The notes under the pieces were generated by a model. The model was not told where the DNA came from. It worked only from the letters and a program-made list of their open reading frames with translations, and made no database searches. Source: Rhizobium sp. CFBP 8762 (GTDB lineage: Bacteria > Pseudomonadota > Alphaproteobacteria > Rhizobiales > Rhizobiaceae). Taken from it: a stretch of 64,000 bases of DNA. Location: assembly GCF_014841565.1 (NCBI RefSeq), contig NZ_JACYUD010000002.1, positions 40,627-104,626 of the forward strand, given 5' to 3'. Shown here in pieces: positions 52,914 through 61,873 of this stretch (position 1 is the stretch's first letter; each line of letters begins with the position of its first letter). A program made the translations under genes and the position numbers.

Positions 52914-53822
52914 ATGTCCGACGCAACCATAGCGCTAGCCGGTTCCGAGCCGTGGGGCAAGCGCCCCAAGCGCCGCTTTGCGCCCAAGACTATCATGCTC
53001 TACGGCGTGCTGATTGTCGCAGCACTCTACTATCTCCTGCCGCTTTACGTGATGATCGTCACCTCGCTGAAAGGCATGCCGGAGATCCGTTTGGGCAATA
53101 TCTTCGCGCCGCCGGTGGAAATCACGTTTGAGCCGTGGGTCAAGGCATGGAGTTCGGCCTGCACCGGTCTTTATTGCGAAGGCATCCGCACGGGCTTCTG
53201 GAATTCGGTGCGCATTGCCATTCCCAGCGTGATCATCTCGATCCTGATTGCGTCCGTCAACGGCTACGCTCTGTCCAACTGGAAGTTTCGGGGGTCGGAG
53301 GTGTTCTTCACCATCCTGCTGTTCGGCGCGTTCATTCCCTATCAAGTCATGCTCTACCCGCTTGTGATCATCACCCGAGAACTCGGCATATTCGGCACGC
53401 TCACCGGTATCGTGGTCATTCACACCATATTCGGTATGCCGATCCTGACACTGCTGTTTCGCAACTATTTCAGCTCTTTGCCGCCGGAACTGTTCAAGGC
53501 TGCGCGGGTGGATGGAGCCGGGTTCTGGCGCATTTTCTTCCAGATCATGTTGCCCATGTCGGTTCCCATCTTCGTTGTCGCCGTCATTCTGCAGGTCACC
53601 GGCATCTGGAACGACTTTCTGTTTGGCGTGATCTTCGCCGGCACACAGAACTTTCCCATGACCGTGCAACTCAACAATGTCGTCAATTCTGCCCAAGGGG
53701 TGAAGGAGTACAACGTCAATATGGCTGCTACCATTCTCACCGGAGCTGTGCCGCTCATCATCTATTTTTTCTCGGGCAAGTATTTCGTGCGTGGCATCGC
53801 CGCGGGTGCGGTGAAGGGGTAA
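52914..53822 (+). CDS. CUT1 sugar ABC transporter permease (MalG/UgpE type)
   Basis: 302 residues from ATG 52914, two bases after the preceding stop; a frame opening at 52872 overlaps that gene and is not needed. Six helices and the EAA loop PPELFKAARVDGAGFWRIFFQIMLPMS (in parts) are typical. The second helix region IVTSLKGMPEIRLGNIFAPP is standard for MalG-type subunits. Forms a heterodimer with the previous permease. Confidence 0.92.
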   Translation: MSDATIALAGSEPWGKRPKRRFAPKTIMLYGVLIVAALYYLLPLYVMIVTSLKGMPEIRLGNIFAPPVEITFEPWVKAWSSACTGLYCEGIRTGFWNSVRIAIPSVIISILIASVNGYALSNWKFRGSEVFFTILLFGAFIPYQVMLYPLVIITRELGIFGTLTGIVVIHTIFGMPILTLLFRNYFSSLPPELFKAARVDGAGFWRIFFQIMLPMSVPIFVVAVILQVTGIWNDFLFGVIFAGTQNFPMTVQLNNVVNSAQGVKEYNVNMAATILTGAVPLIIYFFSGKYFVRGIAAGAVKG

Positions 53823-53826
53823 GCGC

Positions 53827-54915
53827 ATGACAAACAGTGTGTCCATTCGTGATCTGTCGTTGAGCTTCGGTGCTGTCACCGTGCTGGAACAGTTGAATCT
53901 CGATATTCGCGAGGGAGAGTTTCTGGTGCTGCTTGGCCCCTCCGGTTGCGGCAAGTCGACACTCCTCAACTGCATCGCCGGTCTGCTGGAGGTAACCGAG
54001 GGCCAGATTTTCATCAAAGACAAAAACGTGACGTGGAAGGAGCCGAAGGACCGGGGCATTGGCATGGTGTTTCAGTCTTACGCGCTGTATCCGCAAATGA
54101 GCGTGGAAAAAAACCTGAGTTTTGGCTTGCGCGTCGCCGGCGTGCCAAAAGCCGAAATTGACAAGCGCATCGCCCGCGCTGCCGAAATCCTGCAGATCAC
54201 CCCTCTGCTTAAACGCCGCCCCGCTGCGCTGTCCGGCGGACAGCGCCAGCGTGTTGCCATTGGTCGCGCGCTGGTGCGCGATGTCGATGTGTTTTTATTC
54301 GATGAGCCGCTGTCCAATCTGGATGCCAAGCTGCGCTCTGAATTGCGCGTGGAAATCAAACGCCTGCACCATGCGCTGGGCAACACCATGATCTACGTCA
54401 CCCACGACCAGATCGAAGCGCTGACGCTGGCCGATCGTATCGCCGTCATGAAAGGCGGTATCGTGCAGCAACTGGCCGATCCGCTGACGATCTACAACCG
54501 TCCGCGCAACCTTTTCGTCGCTGGCTTCCTCGGCTCACCGTCGATGAATTTCATTCAAGGCCAGATTGCGATTGTCGCAGGGCAACCCGTTTTCAAGTTC
54601 GGCAACACAGATGTGTTGCTTACAGCCTATCCGACCGAAACGCGATTAAGAGACGCACAGCTTGCCACGCTGGGCTTGCGGCCTGAACACATACGGCTGG
54701 TGGACGATACAGCGCAGGGCGAAACGTTTGAGGCGGTTGTCGATATCGAGGAGCCCATGGGCGCAGACACGCTGGTGTGGCTGAGGGTTGCGGGCACCGC
54801 CCTGTCTGTGCGCACCGAGGCAGGCCGGCGGTTCACGCCGGGTGAACGACTGCGCGTGCAATTCAATACTGCAATGGCGTCGCTCTTTGATGGCGGTACA
54901 CAGGATCGTCTATAA
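53827..54915 (+). CDS. CUT1 sugar ABC transporter ATPase (UgpC/MalK type)
   Basis: 362 residues, four bases after the second permease. Walker A GPSGCGKST, Q-loop FQSYALYPQM, signature LSGGQRQR, Walker B VFLFDEP and switch His in YVTHDQ are all intact. C-terminal TOBE/OB regulatory domains follow from ~240 (LRPEHIRLVDD). It hydrolyses ATP for the permease pair. Confidence 0.95.
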   Translation: MTNSVSIRDLSLSFGAVTVLEQLNLDIREGEFLVLLGPSGCGKSTLLNCIAGLLEVTEGQIFIKDKNVTWKEPKDRGIGMVFQSYALYPQMSVEKNLSFGLRVAGVPKAEIDKRIARAAEILQITPLLKRRPAALSGGQRQRVAIGRALVRDVDVFLFDEPLSNLDAKLRSELRVEIKRLHHALGNTMIYVTHDQIEALTLADRIAVMKGGIVQQLADPLTIYNRPRNLFVAGFLGSPSMNFIQGQIAIVAGQPVFKFGNTDVLLTAYPTETRLRDAQLATLGLRPEHIRLVDDTAQGETFEAVVDIEEPMGADTLVWLRVAGTALSVRTEAGRRFTPGERLRVQFNTAMASLFDGGTQDRL

Positions 54916-54938
54916 GCCGTTGTTTAATATAGCCTATT

Positions 54939-54960
54939 AGAGTTGACAGCTGTCAACTCT
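54939..54960. promoter_or_regulatory. Perfect 22-bp palindrome before the sugar isomerase gene
   Basis: The half site AGAGTTGACAG (54939-54949) is followed directly by its exact reverse complement (54950-54960), with no spacer. It lies 23 bases after the ATPase stop and 19 bases before the isomerase ATG. TTGACA inside it could also act as a -35 box. The symmetry suggests a dimeric regulator's operator within the operon. Confidence 0.7.
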
Positions 54961-54979
54961 CTGTAAAGAGGAAAAAACG

Positions 54980-55726
54980 ATGACCGCAATATCCTACCAG
55001 CTCTACAGCTCGCGCAATTTTGGACCCATCGAAAAAACGCTGTCGATGCTGGCGGCCAAAGGCTACAAAAATGTAGAGGGCTACGCGGGGCTGTATGACG
55101 ATGTTCCCACGTTGAGAGCGGCTTTGGATTCCGCTGGTCTTGCCATGCCCACCGGCCATTTCAGCATCGCCATGCTGGAAGACGAGCCGGACACCGCACT
55201 CGACATTGCCCGTCAACTCGGCATGAAGCGCATCTATTGCCCCTATCTCACCCCCGACGAACGCCCAACAGACAAAGACGGCTGGAGCGCGCTGGGCGCG
55301 CGGCTCGCTGCCGCTGGAGCACCCTTTACGGCTGCCGGTCTTGGCTTTGGCTGGCACAATCACGATTTTGAGTTTGCGGCACTGAAAGACGGGTCCATCC
55401 CTCAGGAACTAATTTTTGCCGCCGCTCCCGATCTGGAATGGGAAGCGGATATTGCGTGGATTGTGCGCGGCGGGGCAAATCCGATGGAGTGGATCAAGCG
55501 CCACGGCCAGCGCATAACCGCAGCCCATGTCAAGGACATCGCCGTCGCGGGTGAAAACACCGATGAAGATGGCTGGGCCGATGTAGGCCATGGGCGGATG
55601 GATTGGCAGGCCATTGCGCTGGCGCTGAAAGCCACGCCGGTCAAATACCTGATCGTAGAACACGACAACCCATCCGATGACGTGCGCTTTGCCGAAAACT
55701 CGCTTGCCACCGTCCAGTCCTTCTAA
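54980..55726 (+). CDS. Sugar phosphate isomerase/epimerase (TIM-barrel, AP-endonuclease 2 family)
   Basis: 248 residues with ribosome-binding site AGAGG. The fold markers LGFGWHNHDFEF (metal His/Glu region), EADIAWIVRGG and ITAAHVKDI, then VGHGRMDW, are those of IolE/IolI/hydroxypyruvate-isomerase relatives. It probably isomerises a keto sugar or inositol intermediate. The next gene is a Gfo/Idh/MocA dehydrogenase ten bases on, a frequent pairing for uncommon sugars. Confidence 0.87.
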   Translation: MTAISYQLYSSRNFGPIEKTLSMLAAKGYKNVEGYAGLYDDVPTLRAALDSAGLAMPTGHFSIAMLEDEPDTALDIARQLGMKRIYCPYLTPDERPTDKDGWSALGARLAAAGAPFTAAGLGFGWHNHDFEFAALKDGSIPQELIFAAAPDLEWEADIAWIVRGGANPMEWIKRHGQRITAAHVKDIAVAGENTDEDGWADVGHGRMDWQAIALALKATPVKYLIVEHDNPSDDVRFAENSLATVQSF

Positions 55727-55736
55727 GGAAATCAGC

Positions 55737-56888
55737 ATGAGACAAACTTCAGAGACACTTGGTATCGGCATTATCGGGTGCGGCAACATTTCCACGACCT
55801 ATCTGACTTTTGCGCCTTTATTTCAGGGCATTGAGGTCCGGGCCTGCGCGGATATGAGCCAGGAGGCCGCGCAAACACGCGCGGCAGAGTATGGCATCCG
55901 GTCTTCCAGTGTGCAGGATCTGCTGGCAAGCGACGATATCGATATCATCCTCAACCTGACAATTCCTGATGCCCATTTCGCTGTTACGAAAAGCATTCTG
56001 GAGGCGGGCAAACACGCCTATTCCGAGAAACCGCTGGTCTTGACGCTGGAACAGGGACAGGAATTGAAGGCGCTGGCCGATGCAAACGGGCTGAAAGTCG
56101 GTTGCGCACCCGATACCTTTCTGGGCGGCTCGCATCAGCTTGCGCGCAAGACAGTGGACGATGGCACACTCGGGACCATAACCTCCGGTACAGCCCATAT
56201 CATGGGGCACGGCATGGAGCATTGGCATCCCAACCCGGACTTCTTCTTCAAAAAAGGCGGTGGGCCCATTCTGGATATGGGACCGTATTACGTCACCAAT
56301 CTGATTAACCTCATCGGCCCGGTCAAACGCGTGGCGGCCTTGTCCAGCATCCCATCACCCACGCGCACCATCACGTCGCAACCCCGCCATGGTGAAACTC
56401 TAACCGTTGAAACGCCGACAACCATTCACGCGCTGCTGGAATTTGCATCAGGCGCCGTCGTGACGCTTTCTGCCAGTTGGGATGTGTGGTCTCATCGCCA
56501 TGGTTACACCGAGCTGTATGGCACGGATGGCTCGCTCTATCTGCCGGACCCCAACTTTTTCGGCGGGACGCTGGAAGCCAGCGGCACAGACAAGACCGTT
56601 GCTGCGGTCGAAGGCTGGAGCCATCCCTTCAACCCGGACAATTACGAAACGCCGGAAGGCATGGTCGCCAATTACCGAACGGCCGGTCTGGCAGACTTCG
56701 CCCTCTCGATCATCGAGAAGCGCGACGCACGGTGCTCACTGGAACGAGCGCTGCATGTGGTGGATGTGTTGACCTCCATTCTCCGCTCTGGCGAAGAAGG
56801 GCGCTTTATCGATTTGACGACGACCTGCACCCGCCCGGCGGCGCTCGGCATAGAGGAGGCCACCGCGCTTTTGCGGACTGGATCGTAA
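55737..56888 (+). CDS. Gfo/Idh/MocA family NAD(P)-dependent sugar dehydrogenase
   Basis: 383 residues from ATG 55737; an overlapping frame from 55677 lies within the isomerase gene. Rossmann motif GIGIIGCGNIS at 8-18, the conserved HAYSEKPL with catalytic Lys near residue 101, then a GGGPILDMGPYYV segment in the C-terminal sheet domain. It oxidises a sugar or inositol hydroxyl. Last gene of the transporter operon; the substrate is presumably that of the ABC system. Confidence 0.9.
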   Translation: MRQTSETLGIGIIGCGNISTTYLTFAPLFQGIEVRACADMSQEAAQTRAAEYGIRSSSVQDLLASDDIDIILNLTIPDAHFAVTKSILEAGKHAYSEKPLVLTLEQGQELKALADANGLKVGCAPDTFLGGSHQLARKTVDDGTLGTITSGTAHIMGHGMEHWHPNPDFFFKKGGGPILDMGPYYVTNLINLIGPVKRVAALSSIPSPTRTITSQPRHGETLTVETPTTIHALLEFASGAVVTLSASWDVWSHRHGYTELYGTDGSLYLPDPNFFGGTLEASGTDKTVAAVEGWSHPFNPDNYETPEGMVANYRTAGLADFALSIIEKRDARCSLERALHVVDVLTSILRSGEEGRFIDLTTTCTRPAALGIEEATALLRTGS

Positions 56889-56913
56889 TCGTACAGGCGT
56901 CATTCCTATTTTG

Positions 56914-56952
56914 GCCTGTCCGGCGGATGCAATTCTGCTCTGCCGGATAGGC
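56914..56952. terminator. Hairpin after the sugar operon
   Basis: GCCTGTCCGGC (56914-56924) pairs with GCCGGATAGGC (56942-56952) over 11 bp with one G-U, loop 17. It lies 26 bases after the dehydrogenase stop and lacks a T tract. A plausible but weak terminator before the next operon. Confidence 0.5.
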
Positions 56953-57001
56953 ACTCGCGTTAGCCGGGAACCTTTCGCTGTCTAAAGTCTTGACTACCAA
57001 G

Positions 57002-58087
57002 ATGAAAACACAGGCTGATCCAGTTCCCAGATACACACCGGTGGTTGCCATTCCGGCCAAGAACGAGGAAGTGCGCTTGCCTCTTCTTCTTCGGGCTTTG
57101 AACCGGCAATCCCACTCTTCACTGTGGGCGCTTCCGCTCCGGGTCATCCTTGTTTTGAACAACACGACGGATACATCCGCATCGGTCGTAAGCGCGCTTA
57201 CAGATGAGTTCAGACATCTCGATATCCGTATGGTCCAAATCGATTTTTCGCCGGACATGGCCCATGTGGGATCAGCGCGACGCATGGCGATGGATACCGC
57301 CGCCGACATCACCGATACCGGTGAGACCATTGTCTTAACAAGTGATGCCGATGCAGAGCCCGATGGCGAATGGGTCACCAATACGCTGCGCGCCATAGCC
57401 CAAGGTGCCGATGCTGTCGGCGGGCACATATTCGGGGACGCCGAGGAGGAGGCCCGCTTAGGCGTTCGTTTTCAGGAACGTGCCGCTCTTCATGCGCGCT
57501 ACAGCGCCTTGTGCGACGAACTTTGCTCTCAGATTGATCCCGTCGCCCATGATCCCTGGCCGCGCCATCATGATCATACGGGGGCCAGTATCGCAGTGCG
57601 CGCCGATGTGTATAGAGCGGTTGGGGGCATGCCGGCACTGCCGTTCCGGGAGGATCTGGCGTTCATATCGCGGGTCTGTGCAAGCGGATACCGACTTCGC
57701 CACCCCATGGATATGAAGGTTACCGTATCGGCCCGTACCATTGGCCGCGCGCCGGGCGGTATGGCCGACTGCGTGCGCACGTGGGCGGAGGATGCCGAAA
57801 AAGGCCTGCCGTTGCTGGTTGCCTGCCCAATCGCACTGGAAGAACGCCTCCATGTCCGGCGTCAGTTGAGAAAACTGATCGACGAACCACTCCCGCGTTC
57901 ATTGTCTGTTATGGCCGGGTTACGCCTTGATCCTGCCGTCTATCCGCTTACTGGCACGTCAGCGGTATCCATTGCGGCGCTGATTGAGCAATTTAACAGC
58001 GAACATATTGATCCGCCGCAAACCGTGTCCGTGCATGCGGCAATCACGCATCTCGAAGAGCGTCTTTCATGCCGAGCGGATGCCTGA
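57002..58087 (+). CDS. Family 2 glycosyltransferase, first gene of the GT2-ACAD-PIG-L-NodS operon
   Basis: 361 residues from ATG 57002; a TTG four codons upstream is possible. GT-A fold markers: VVAIPAKNEEVRLPLLLRALNRQ, VILVLNNTTDTS, the DxD-like LTSDADAEPDGEW and the acceptor motif LPFREDLAFISRVCASGYRL. There are no membrane helices, so it is cytosolic, unlike chitin synthase NodC. Its stop overlaps the next start (TGATG). It probably transfers a sugar onto a small or lipid acceptor that the other three enzymes modify; donor and acceptor are unknown. Confidence 0.88.
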   Translation: MKTQADPVPRYTPVVAIPAKNEEVRLPLLLRALNRQSHSSLWALPLRVILVLNNTTDTSASVVSALTDEFRHLDIRMVQIDFSPDMAHVGSARRMAMDTAADITDTGETIVLTSDADAEPDGEWVTNTLRAIAQGADAVGGHIFGDAEEEARLGVRFQERAALHARYSALCDELCSQIDPVAHDPWPRHHDHTGASIAVRADVYRAVGGMPALPFREDLAFISRVCASGYRLRHPMDMKVTVSARTIGRAPGGMADCVRTWAEDAEKGLPLLVACPIALEERLHVRRQLRKLIDEPLPRSLSVMAGLRLDPAVYPLTGTSAVSIAALIEQFNSEHIDPPQTVSVHAAITHLEERLSCRADA

Positions 58088-59184
58088 TGGTCATGACGTT
58101 TTCGAGTTCCTCTCTGACAGCAGACATTGCCCACCATGCGGCGGATTTTGACCGGGATCGCGCATTTCCCCACGCCGCATTCGATACTCTGTCGAGCCAA
58201 GGCCTACTGCAGAAACCCCCGATTGCGGCGGCGGATATCGCAACGTTGTTACGGGTGCTGACCGCAGTGGGGCGCGGAGATCTGAGCACCGGACGGATAT
58301 ACGAAGGTCACGTCAACGCCTGCTGGCTGATAGACGCAGCCGGGACCGTCGAGCAAAAGAACCATGCAAACGCCCTGTTAGCGAAGGGTGCGCGTTTCGG
58401 CGTGTGGAACACGGACGACCCGTCCGCACCTCTAACCCTTGAAAACGACCGCCTGTCCGGCGGGAAGAACTACGCATCCGGCGTGGATGGCTTGACCCAC
58501 GCTATCGTTACCGCACCGCGTGACGCGGGGCGGCAGATGATTTTTATGCCTTTAGACGGGCTGCATGTAGACCGCAGCTGGTGGCATCCGGTGGGTATGA
58601 AGGCTTCGGGTAGCCATATTGTGGATATGAGCGGTGTCGAGGTGCCGCCGGACTGGTTGCTGGGTGGCGTTAACGCCTATATCGCGCAACCCTGGTTTAC
58701 AGCTGGGGCGCTGCGTTTTTTGGCTGTGCAAACGGGCGGCATACACGCGGTGTTTGACACCGCGCTTCATCATCTTCGCCAGACCGGAAAAGCGGACAAT
58801 CCCTATCAGGCGCACCGCCTCGGCCGCATGGCGACAGCGGTGGAGACCTGTTGCCTGTGGCTGGAAAAAGGCGCTCGCGACTGGAAGGCCTGTGCGGACG
58901 AACCCGAAAATCAATCGCGTGCTGCCACGTTGATGGCAACCGTCAACGGGGCAAGGCATATGGTGGAAAGTGCAGCGCTGAACGTCCTGCAGGAAGCCGA
59001 GCAGGCCATTGGCGCAGCCGGCATGATTTCGCCTCATCCGTATGAACGTCTGATGCGAGACCTGCGCACCTATCTGCGCCAGCCCAACCCGGATGGCGCG
59101 CTGGCCGCATTCGGGAATGCCGTCATATCGGCTGCATGGCAACCGGCGCAAAATGAAGAAGGCCATAATAACGATGACTGTTGA
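58087..59184 (+). CDS. Acyl-CoA dehydrogenase-like flavoprotein
   Basis: 365 residues from ATG 58087 (alternatives at 58069 and 58093), coupled to the GT2 stop by TGATG. It resembles the acyl-CoA dehydrogenase fold: helical N-terminus (AHHAADFDRDRAFPHAAFDTL), a beta middle domain (GARFGVWNTDD; LSGGKNYASGVDGLTHAIVTA; WWHPVGMKASGSHIVDMSG), and a helical C-terminus. The catalytic glutamate of true ACADs cannot be placed, so it may oxidise or hydroxylate something other than acyl-CoA. Context predicts a tailoring step on the operon's product. Confidence 0.82.
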   Translation: MVMTFSSSSLTADIAHHAADFDRDRAFPHAAFDTLSSQGLLQKPPIAAADIATLLRVLTAVGRGDLSTGRIYEGHVNACWLIDAAGTVEQKNHANALLAKGARFGVWNTDDPSAPLTLENDRLSGGKNYASGVDGLTHAIVTAPRDAGRQMIFMPLDGLHVDRSWWHPVGMKASGSHIVDMSGVEVPPDWLLGGVNAYIAQPWFTAGALRFLAVQTGGIHAVFDTALHHLRQTGKADNPYQAHRLGRMATAVETCCLWLEKGARDWKACADEPENQSRAATLMATVNGARHMVESAALNVLQEAEQAIGAAGMISPHPYERLMRDLRTYLRQPNPDGALAAFGNAVISAAWQPAQNEEGHNNDDC

Positions 59185-59887
59185 GATGAGCGACGTTCAG
59201 GGGCCGGTTCTGGTCATTGCGCCTCACCCGGATGATGAAACCTTGGGCTGTGGTGGAATTATTGCGGCACTGTCGGATCGCGGAGAGACAGTCCACACGG
59301 TTTTCGTAACCGATGGCGGCGCATCGCATCGCAGTTCCAAAACGTGGGACCGGTCCCGCCTGTCCGCTGTGCGGGAAGACGAAGCCCGCGAGGCACTCCG
59401 ACATCTTGGCGCCGAGATGCAGCCTCGCACCCATCTGCGTTTGCCGGATGCGGCCATTCCGCATTCAGGCTGTGCTGCCTACGAGGCATCTGTAGCGCAA
59501 CTGGAGTCGATCCTGATCGCGCTGCGCCCACGCACGGTGCTTGTGCCTTGGCGGCGTGATCCGCACTGCGACCACCGCGACGCTTGGGAGCTGACCATGG
59601 CTGCCCTTGAACAGACCGGCCAGCAACCGCTGGTGCTGGAATACGCAATCTGGCTGGACGAACTGGGTGCGCCGGAAGACCATCCGCGCGCCGGTGAAAT
59701 GGATCGGGTAGCCATTGATGCACAGCCCTATATGGAGCGCAAACGCACTGCCATTCGCGCCCATCGCTCCCAACTCGGCCTGTTGGTGCACGATGATCCG
59801 GATGGGTTCGTTCTAACCGAAAACACGATTGCCCGCTTGATCGGGCCGGAGGAAGTGTATTGGCGCGACTGCCCCGTCAAGCCATAG
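59174..59887 (+). CDS. PIG-L (LmbE) family zinc-dependent N-deacetylase
   Basis: 237 residues from ATG 59174, with GAAGAAGG upstream; ATGs at 59153 and 59186 are alternatives. Zinc motif APHPDDETLGCGG near the start and HCDHRDAW about 115 residues later provide the Asp/His ligands. Family members remove acetyl groups from N-acetylglucosamine units (GlcNAc-PI, mycothiol MshB, bacillithiol BshB, teicoplanin Orf2). The start overlaps the upstream gene and the end overlaps the methyltransferase start by 28 bases. Confidence 0.92.
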   Translation: MTVEMSDVQGPVLVIAPHPDDETLGCGGIIAALSDRGETVHTVFVTDGGASHRSSKTWDRSRLSAVREDEAREALRHLGAEMQPRTHLRLPDAAIPHSGCAAYEASVAQLESILIALRPRTVLVPWRRDPHCDHRDAWELTMAALEQTGQQPLVLEYAIWLDELGAPEDHPRAGEMDRVAIDAQPYMERKRTAIRAHRSQLGLLVHDDPDGFVLTENTIARLIGPEEVYWRDCPVKP

Positions 59888-60456
59888 ATGCCGCCGGTTT
59901 TGAGACGAAGTTTCAGGACAATATAGATCCTTGGAATTACGCGGGATCACGGTTTGAGGCGTTTAAGCGCTCCGTTCTCCTGCAGGCCTGCGGGCATCGT
60001 CCCTACGCCAGAGGGCTGGAACTCGCCTGCGCCATAGGTGAGACAACCAAGGCGCTGCGGCCTTTATGCCTCAATCTTCTGGCGCTTGACGCCTCACCCA
60101 CGGCGCTGGAGGAGGCTCAGCGCAGAACGGCGAATCTCACGCGCGTCGAATTTCGGCAGGGTTTGCTGCCGGACGATCTGCCTTCCGGCACGTTCGATCT
60201 GATCGTCGCCTCGGAGATCGTCTACTATCTGCCGCCACGGGATATGGAACGGCTTTTGATCGGGTTGAAGCAAAGGTTGGCTGCGGGGGGACGGATCGTT
60301 CTGCTTCACCATACGCGCGATTTTGGTGATGCCGCCTTTCGTCCAAGCATGGCGCAGGCACACTGCGTACACTTCCTTGGCCAAAGCATGGTCTTACGCA
60401 TGCGGCGCAACACCATGCAATTTCAGGCGGTCGCATTTGAAGCGCGCAAGCGCTGA
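59860..60456 (+). CDS. NodS-like SAM-dependent methyltransferase
   Basis: 198 residues from TTG 59860; the perfect site GGAGG (59848-59852) seven bases upstream inside the PIG-L gene fixes this start, and no in-frame ATG exists nearby. It opens FQDNIDPWNYAGSRFEAFKRSVLLQ, close to the NodS family start. SAM motif I is GLELACAIGETTKAL, and motif II/III areas LLALDASPTALEEAQ and FDLIVASEIVYYLPP. NodS N-methylates the free amine of deacetylated chitooligosaccharide; here the partner PIG-L enzyme would supply such an amine. Its stop abuts a convergent DUF2218 gene. Confidence 0.88.
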   Translation: MARLPRQAIDAAGFETKFQDNIDPWNYAGSRFEAFKRSVLLQACGHRPYARGLELACAIGETTKALRPLCLNLLALDASPTALEEAQRRTANLTRVEFRQGLLPDDLPSGTFDLIVASEIVYYLPPRDMERLLIGLKQRLAAGGRIVLLHHTRDFGDAAFRPSMAQAHCVHFLGQSMVLRMRRNTMQFQAVAFEARKR

Positions 60457-60768
60457 TCAGCCTGGTTGCCAGGCAATCTCTAGCTTTTCGCGGAATGCGA
60501 AACGTACCAGATGGGACGCGACCACCTCTTGTAGCTGGGCGAGTTGATCAGCGTCCGGGGACGTCAGCTCCATCTTGAGGGTGTTGCTGTCCGCTTCCAG
60601 CCGGCAAACACCGATGGAAAAGATGACTTCACCCTTATGCTCGTCAAACGTAGCCGGTATCTTGTGCTGGAAGTGCTTGCACAATTGCTGAAGATAGCGC
60701 GAGGCGCTGGCTGTTTCCACATGGGCAAGGCTGTTTACGCCGGTCGCGGCAGCGGTTTCTTCTGTCAT
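60457..60768 (-). CDS. DUF2218 domain protein
   Basis: 103 residues from ATG 60768, with GGAG upstream; a frame opening at 60840 lacks support. DUF2218 core: AHVETASASRYLQQLCKHFQHK, then VIFSIGVCRLEAD and LVRFAFREKLEIAWQPG. Function unknown; the domain also forms the N-terminus of the siderophore-interacting protein at 36-37 kb, hinting at a metal or siderophore link. Convergent and immediately adjacent to the NodS-like gene. Confidence 0.85.
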   Translation of the reverse strand: MTEETAAATGVNSLAHVETASASRYLQQLCKHFQHKIPATFDEHKGEVIFSIGVCRLEADSNTLKMELTSPDADQLAQLQEVVASHLVRFAFREKLEIAWQPG

Positions 60769-60811
60769 TATATGCACTCCAAAGTTCGTTAGAAATCTAG
60801 AATATATGAGT

Positions 60812-61873
60812 TCATTCATTATGGTGATGTTTTTCTTCAACCTGCTCCTGAGAAAATAGCGACCAGGACGAGATAAACATGGCCGCGATCAGCGGACCGA
60901 TGACAAAACCATTGATGCCGAACAAGGACATGCCGCCGACCGTGGAAATGAGCACGACATAATCCGGCAGCCGCGTTCCAGCACCTACCAGGGGCGGGCG
61001 TAGCAAATTGTCGATCAGACCGATGACGAGTACGCCCACGGTAATCAGGATCACTCCCTTGCCCCAGGACCCCATGAGGATCAGCCAGATGGCAGCGGGC
61101 GCCCATACCAGCGCAGCGCCGACAGCGGGAAGCATGGATAGGAATGTCATCAACACACCCCAAAGCAGCGCCGCCTGTATTCCCAGTGCCCAGAATGCGA
61201 TGCCGCCGATAGTGCCCTGCACAATCGCGATGATGATATTGCCTTTGACCGTGGCGCGGATCACGGCTGTGAATTTATCGAGGAACTGGCGTGTATAGTC
61301 GTCCGTCAGTGGAATGGCACGGCGGATCTTGCGGCCAAGGTCTGCCCCATCGCGAAACAGAAAGAACAAAAGATACAACATGATGCCGAAACTAACGAGA
61401 AATTGCAGCGTATCCTGCCCGAGGCTGAGCAGACGCCCGGCAAAAAGCTGACTGGCACGCATGGCAGCCGATGTAATCTTTTCCCGCCATTCGGCGAAAC
61501 CACCCAGTTCGACAGACTTCAGCCATTCATCTACCGAGGTTGGCAGCATGGACTGGATGCGGATCAGATATCCGTTTACATCGAATTCGCGGTTGCTCAT
61601 CTGCTGGTAGAGGCTGTTTCCCTGCTGAACCAGTGAACCCGTGATGATCATCGCCGGAACAATGACCAGGCAAATGCACAGGAGTACCGTCAGCAAAGCC
61701 GCAACATTCCGCCGCCCGCCAAGGGCGAGCCCCAGCCGCACATGCACAGGGTAAAACACGATGGCGAGAATAACCGCCCAGAGAATGGCCGTATAATAAG
61801 GGATCAGCAGCCATATGAAAGCGATGGTTATGAGTGCGAGCAGAATATAGAAGGACGTTCGCTGGACTGGCAT
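60812..61873 (-). CDS. AI-2E family transporter
   Basis: 353 residues, normal family length. About seven to eight helices; the family part AIVQGTIGGIAFWALGIQAALLWGVLMTFLSMLPAVGAALVW (in pieces) and a GGMSLFGINGFVIGPLIAAMF end are present. C-terminal EEKHHHNE is histidine-rich. Relatives export AI-2 or act as sodium/proton antiporters; substrate unassigned. Divergent from the MFS gene. Confidence 0.87.
   Translation of the reverse strand: MPVQRTSFYILLALITIAFIWLLIPYYTAILWAVILAIVFYPVHVRLGLALGGRRNVAALLTVLLCICLVIVPAMIITGSLVQQGNSLYQQMSNREFDVNGYLIRIQSMLPTSVDEWLKSVELGGFAEWREKITSAAMRASQLFAGRLLSLGQDTLQFLVSFGIMLYLLFFLFRDGADLGRKIRRAIPLTDDYTRQFLDKFTAVIRATVKGNIIIAIVQGTIGGIAFWALGIQAALLWGVLMTFLSMLPAVGAALVWAPAAIWLILMGSWGKGVILITVGVLVIGLIDNLLRPPLVGAGTRLPDYVVLISTVGGMSLFGINGFVIGPLIAAMFISSWSLFSQEQVEEKHHHNE

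Noticed and set aside
52935..54065. 376-codon minus-strand frame across the ABC permease and ATPase genes
   Set aside because: Antisense shadow of two clearly conserved genes; no motif or ribosome-binding site.
57002..60456. Literal Nod-factor (nodABCS) operon
   Set aside because: The transferase lacks membrane segments, the deacetylase is PIG-L rather than NodB polysaccharide-deacetylase fold, and no NodA, NodIJ or nod box is seen.
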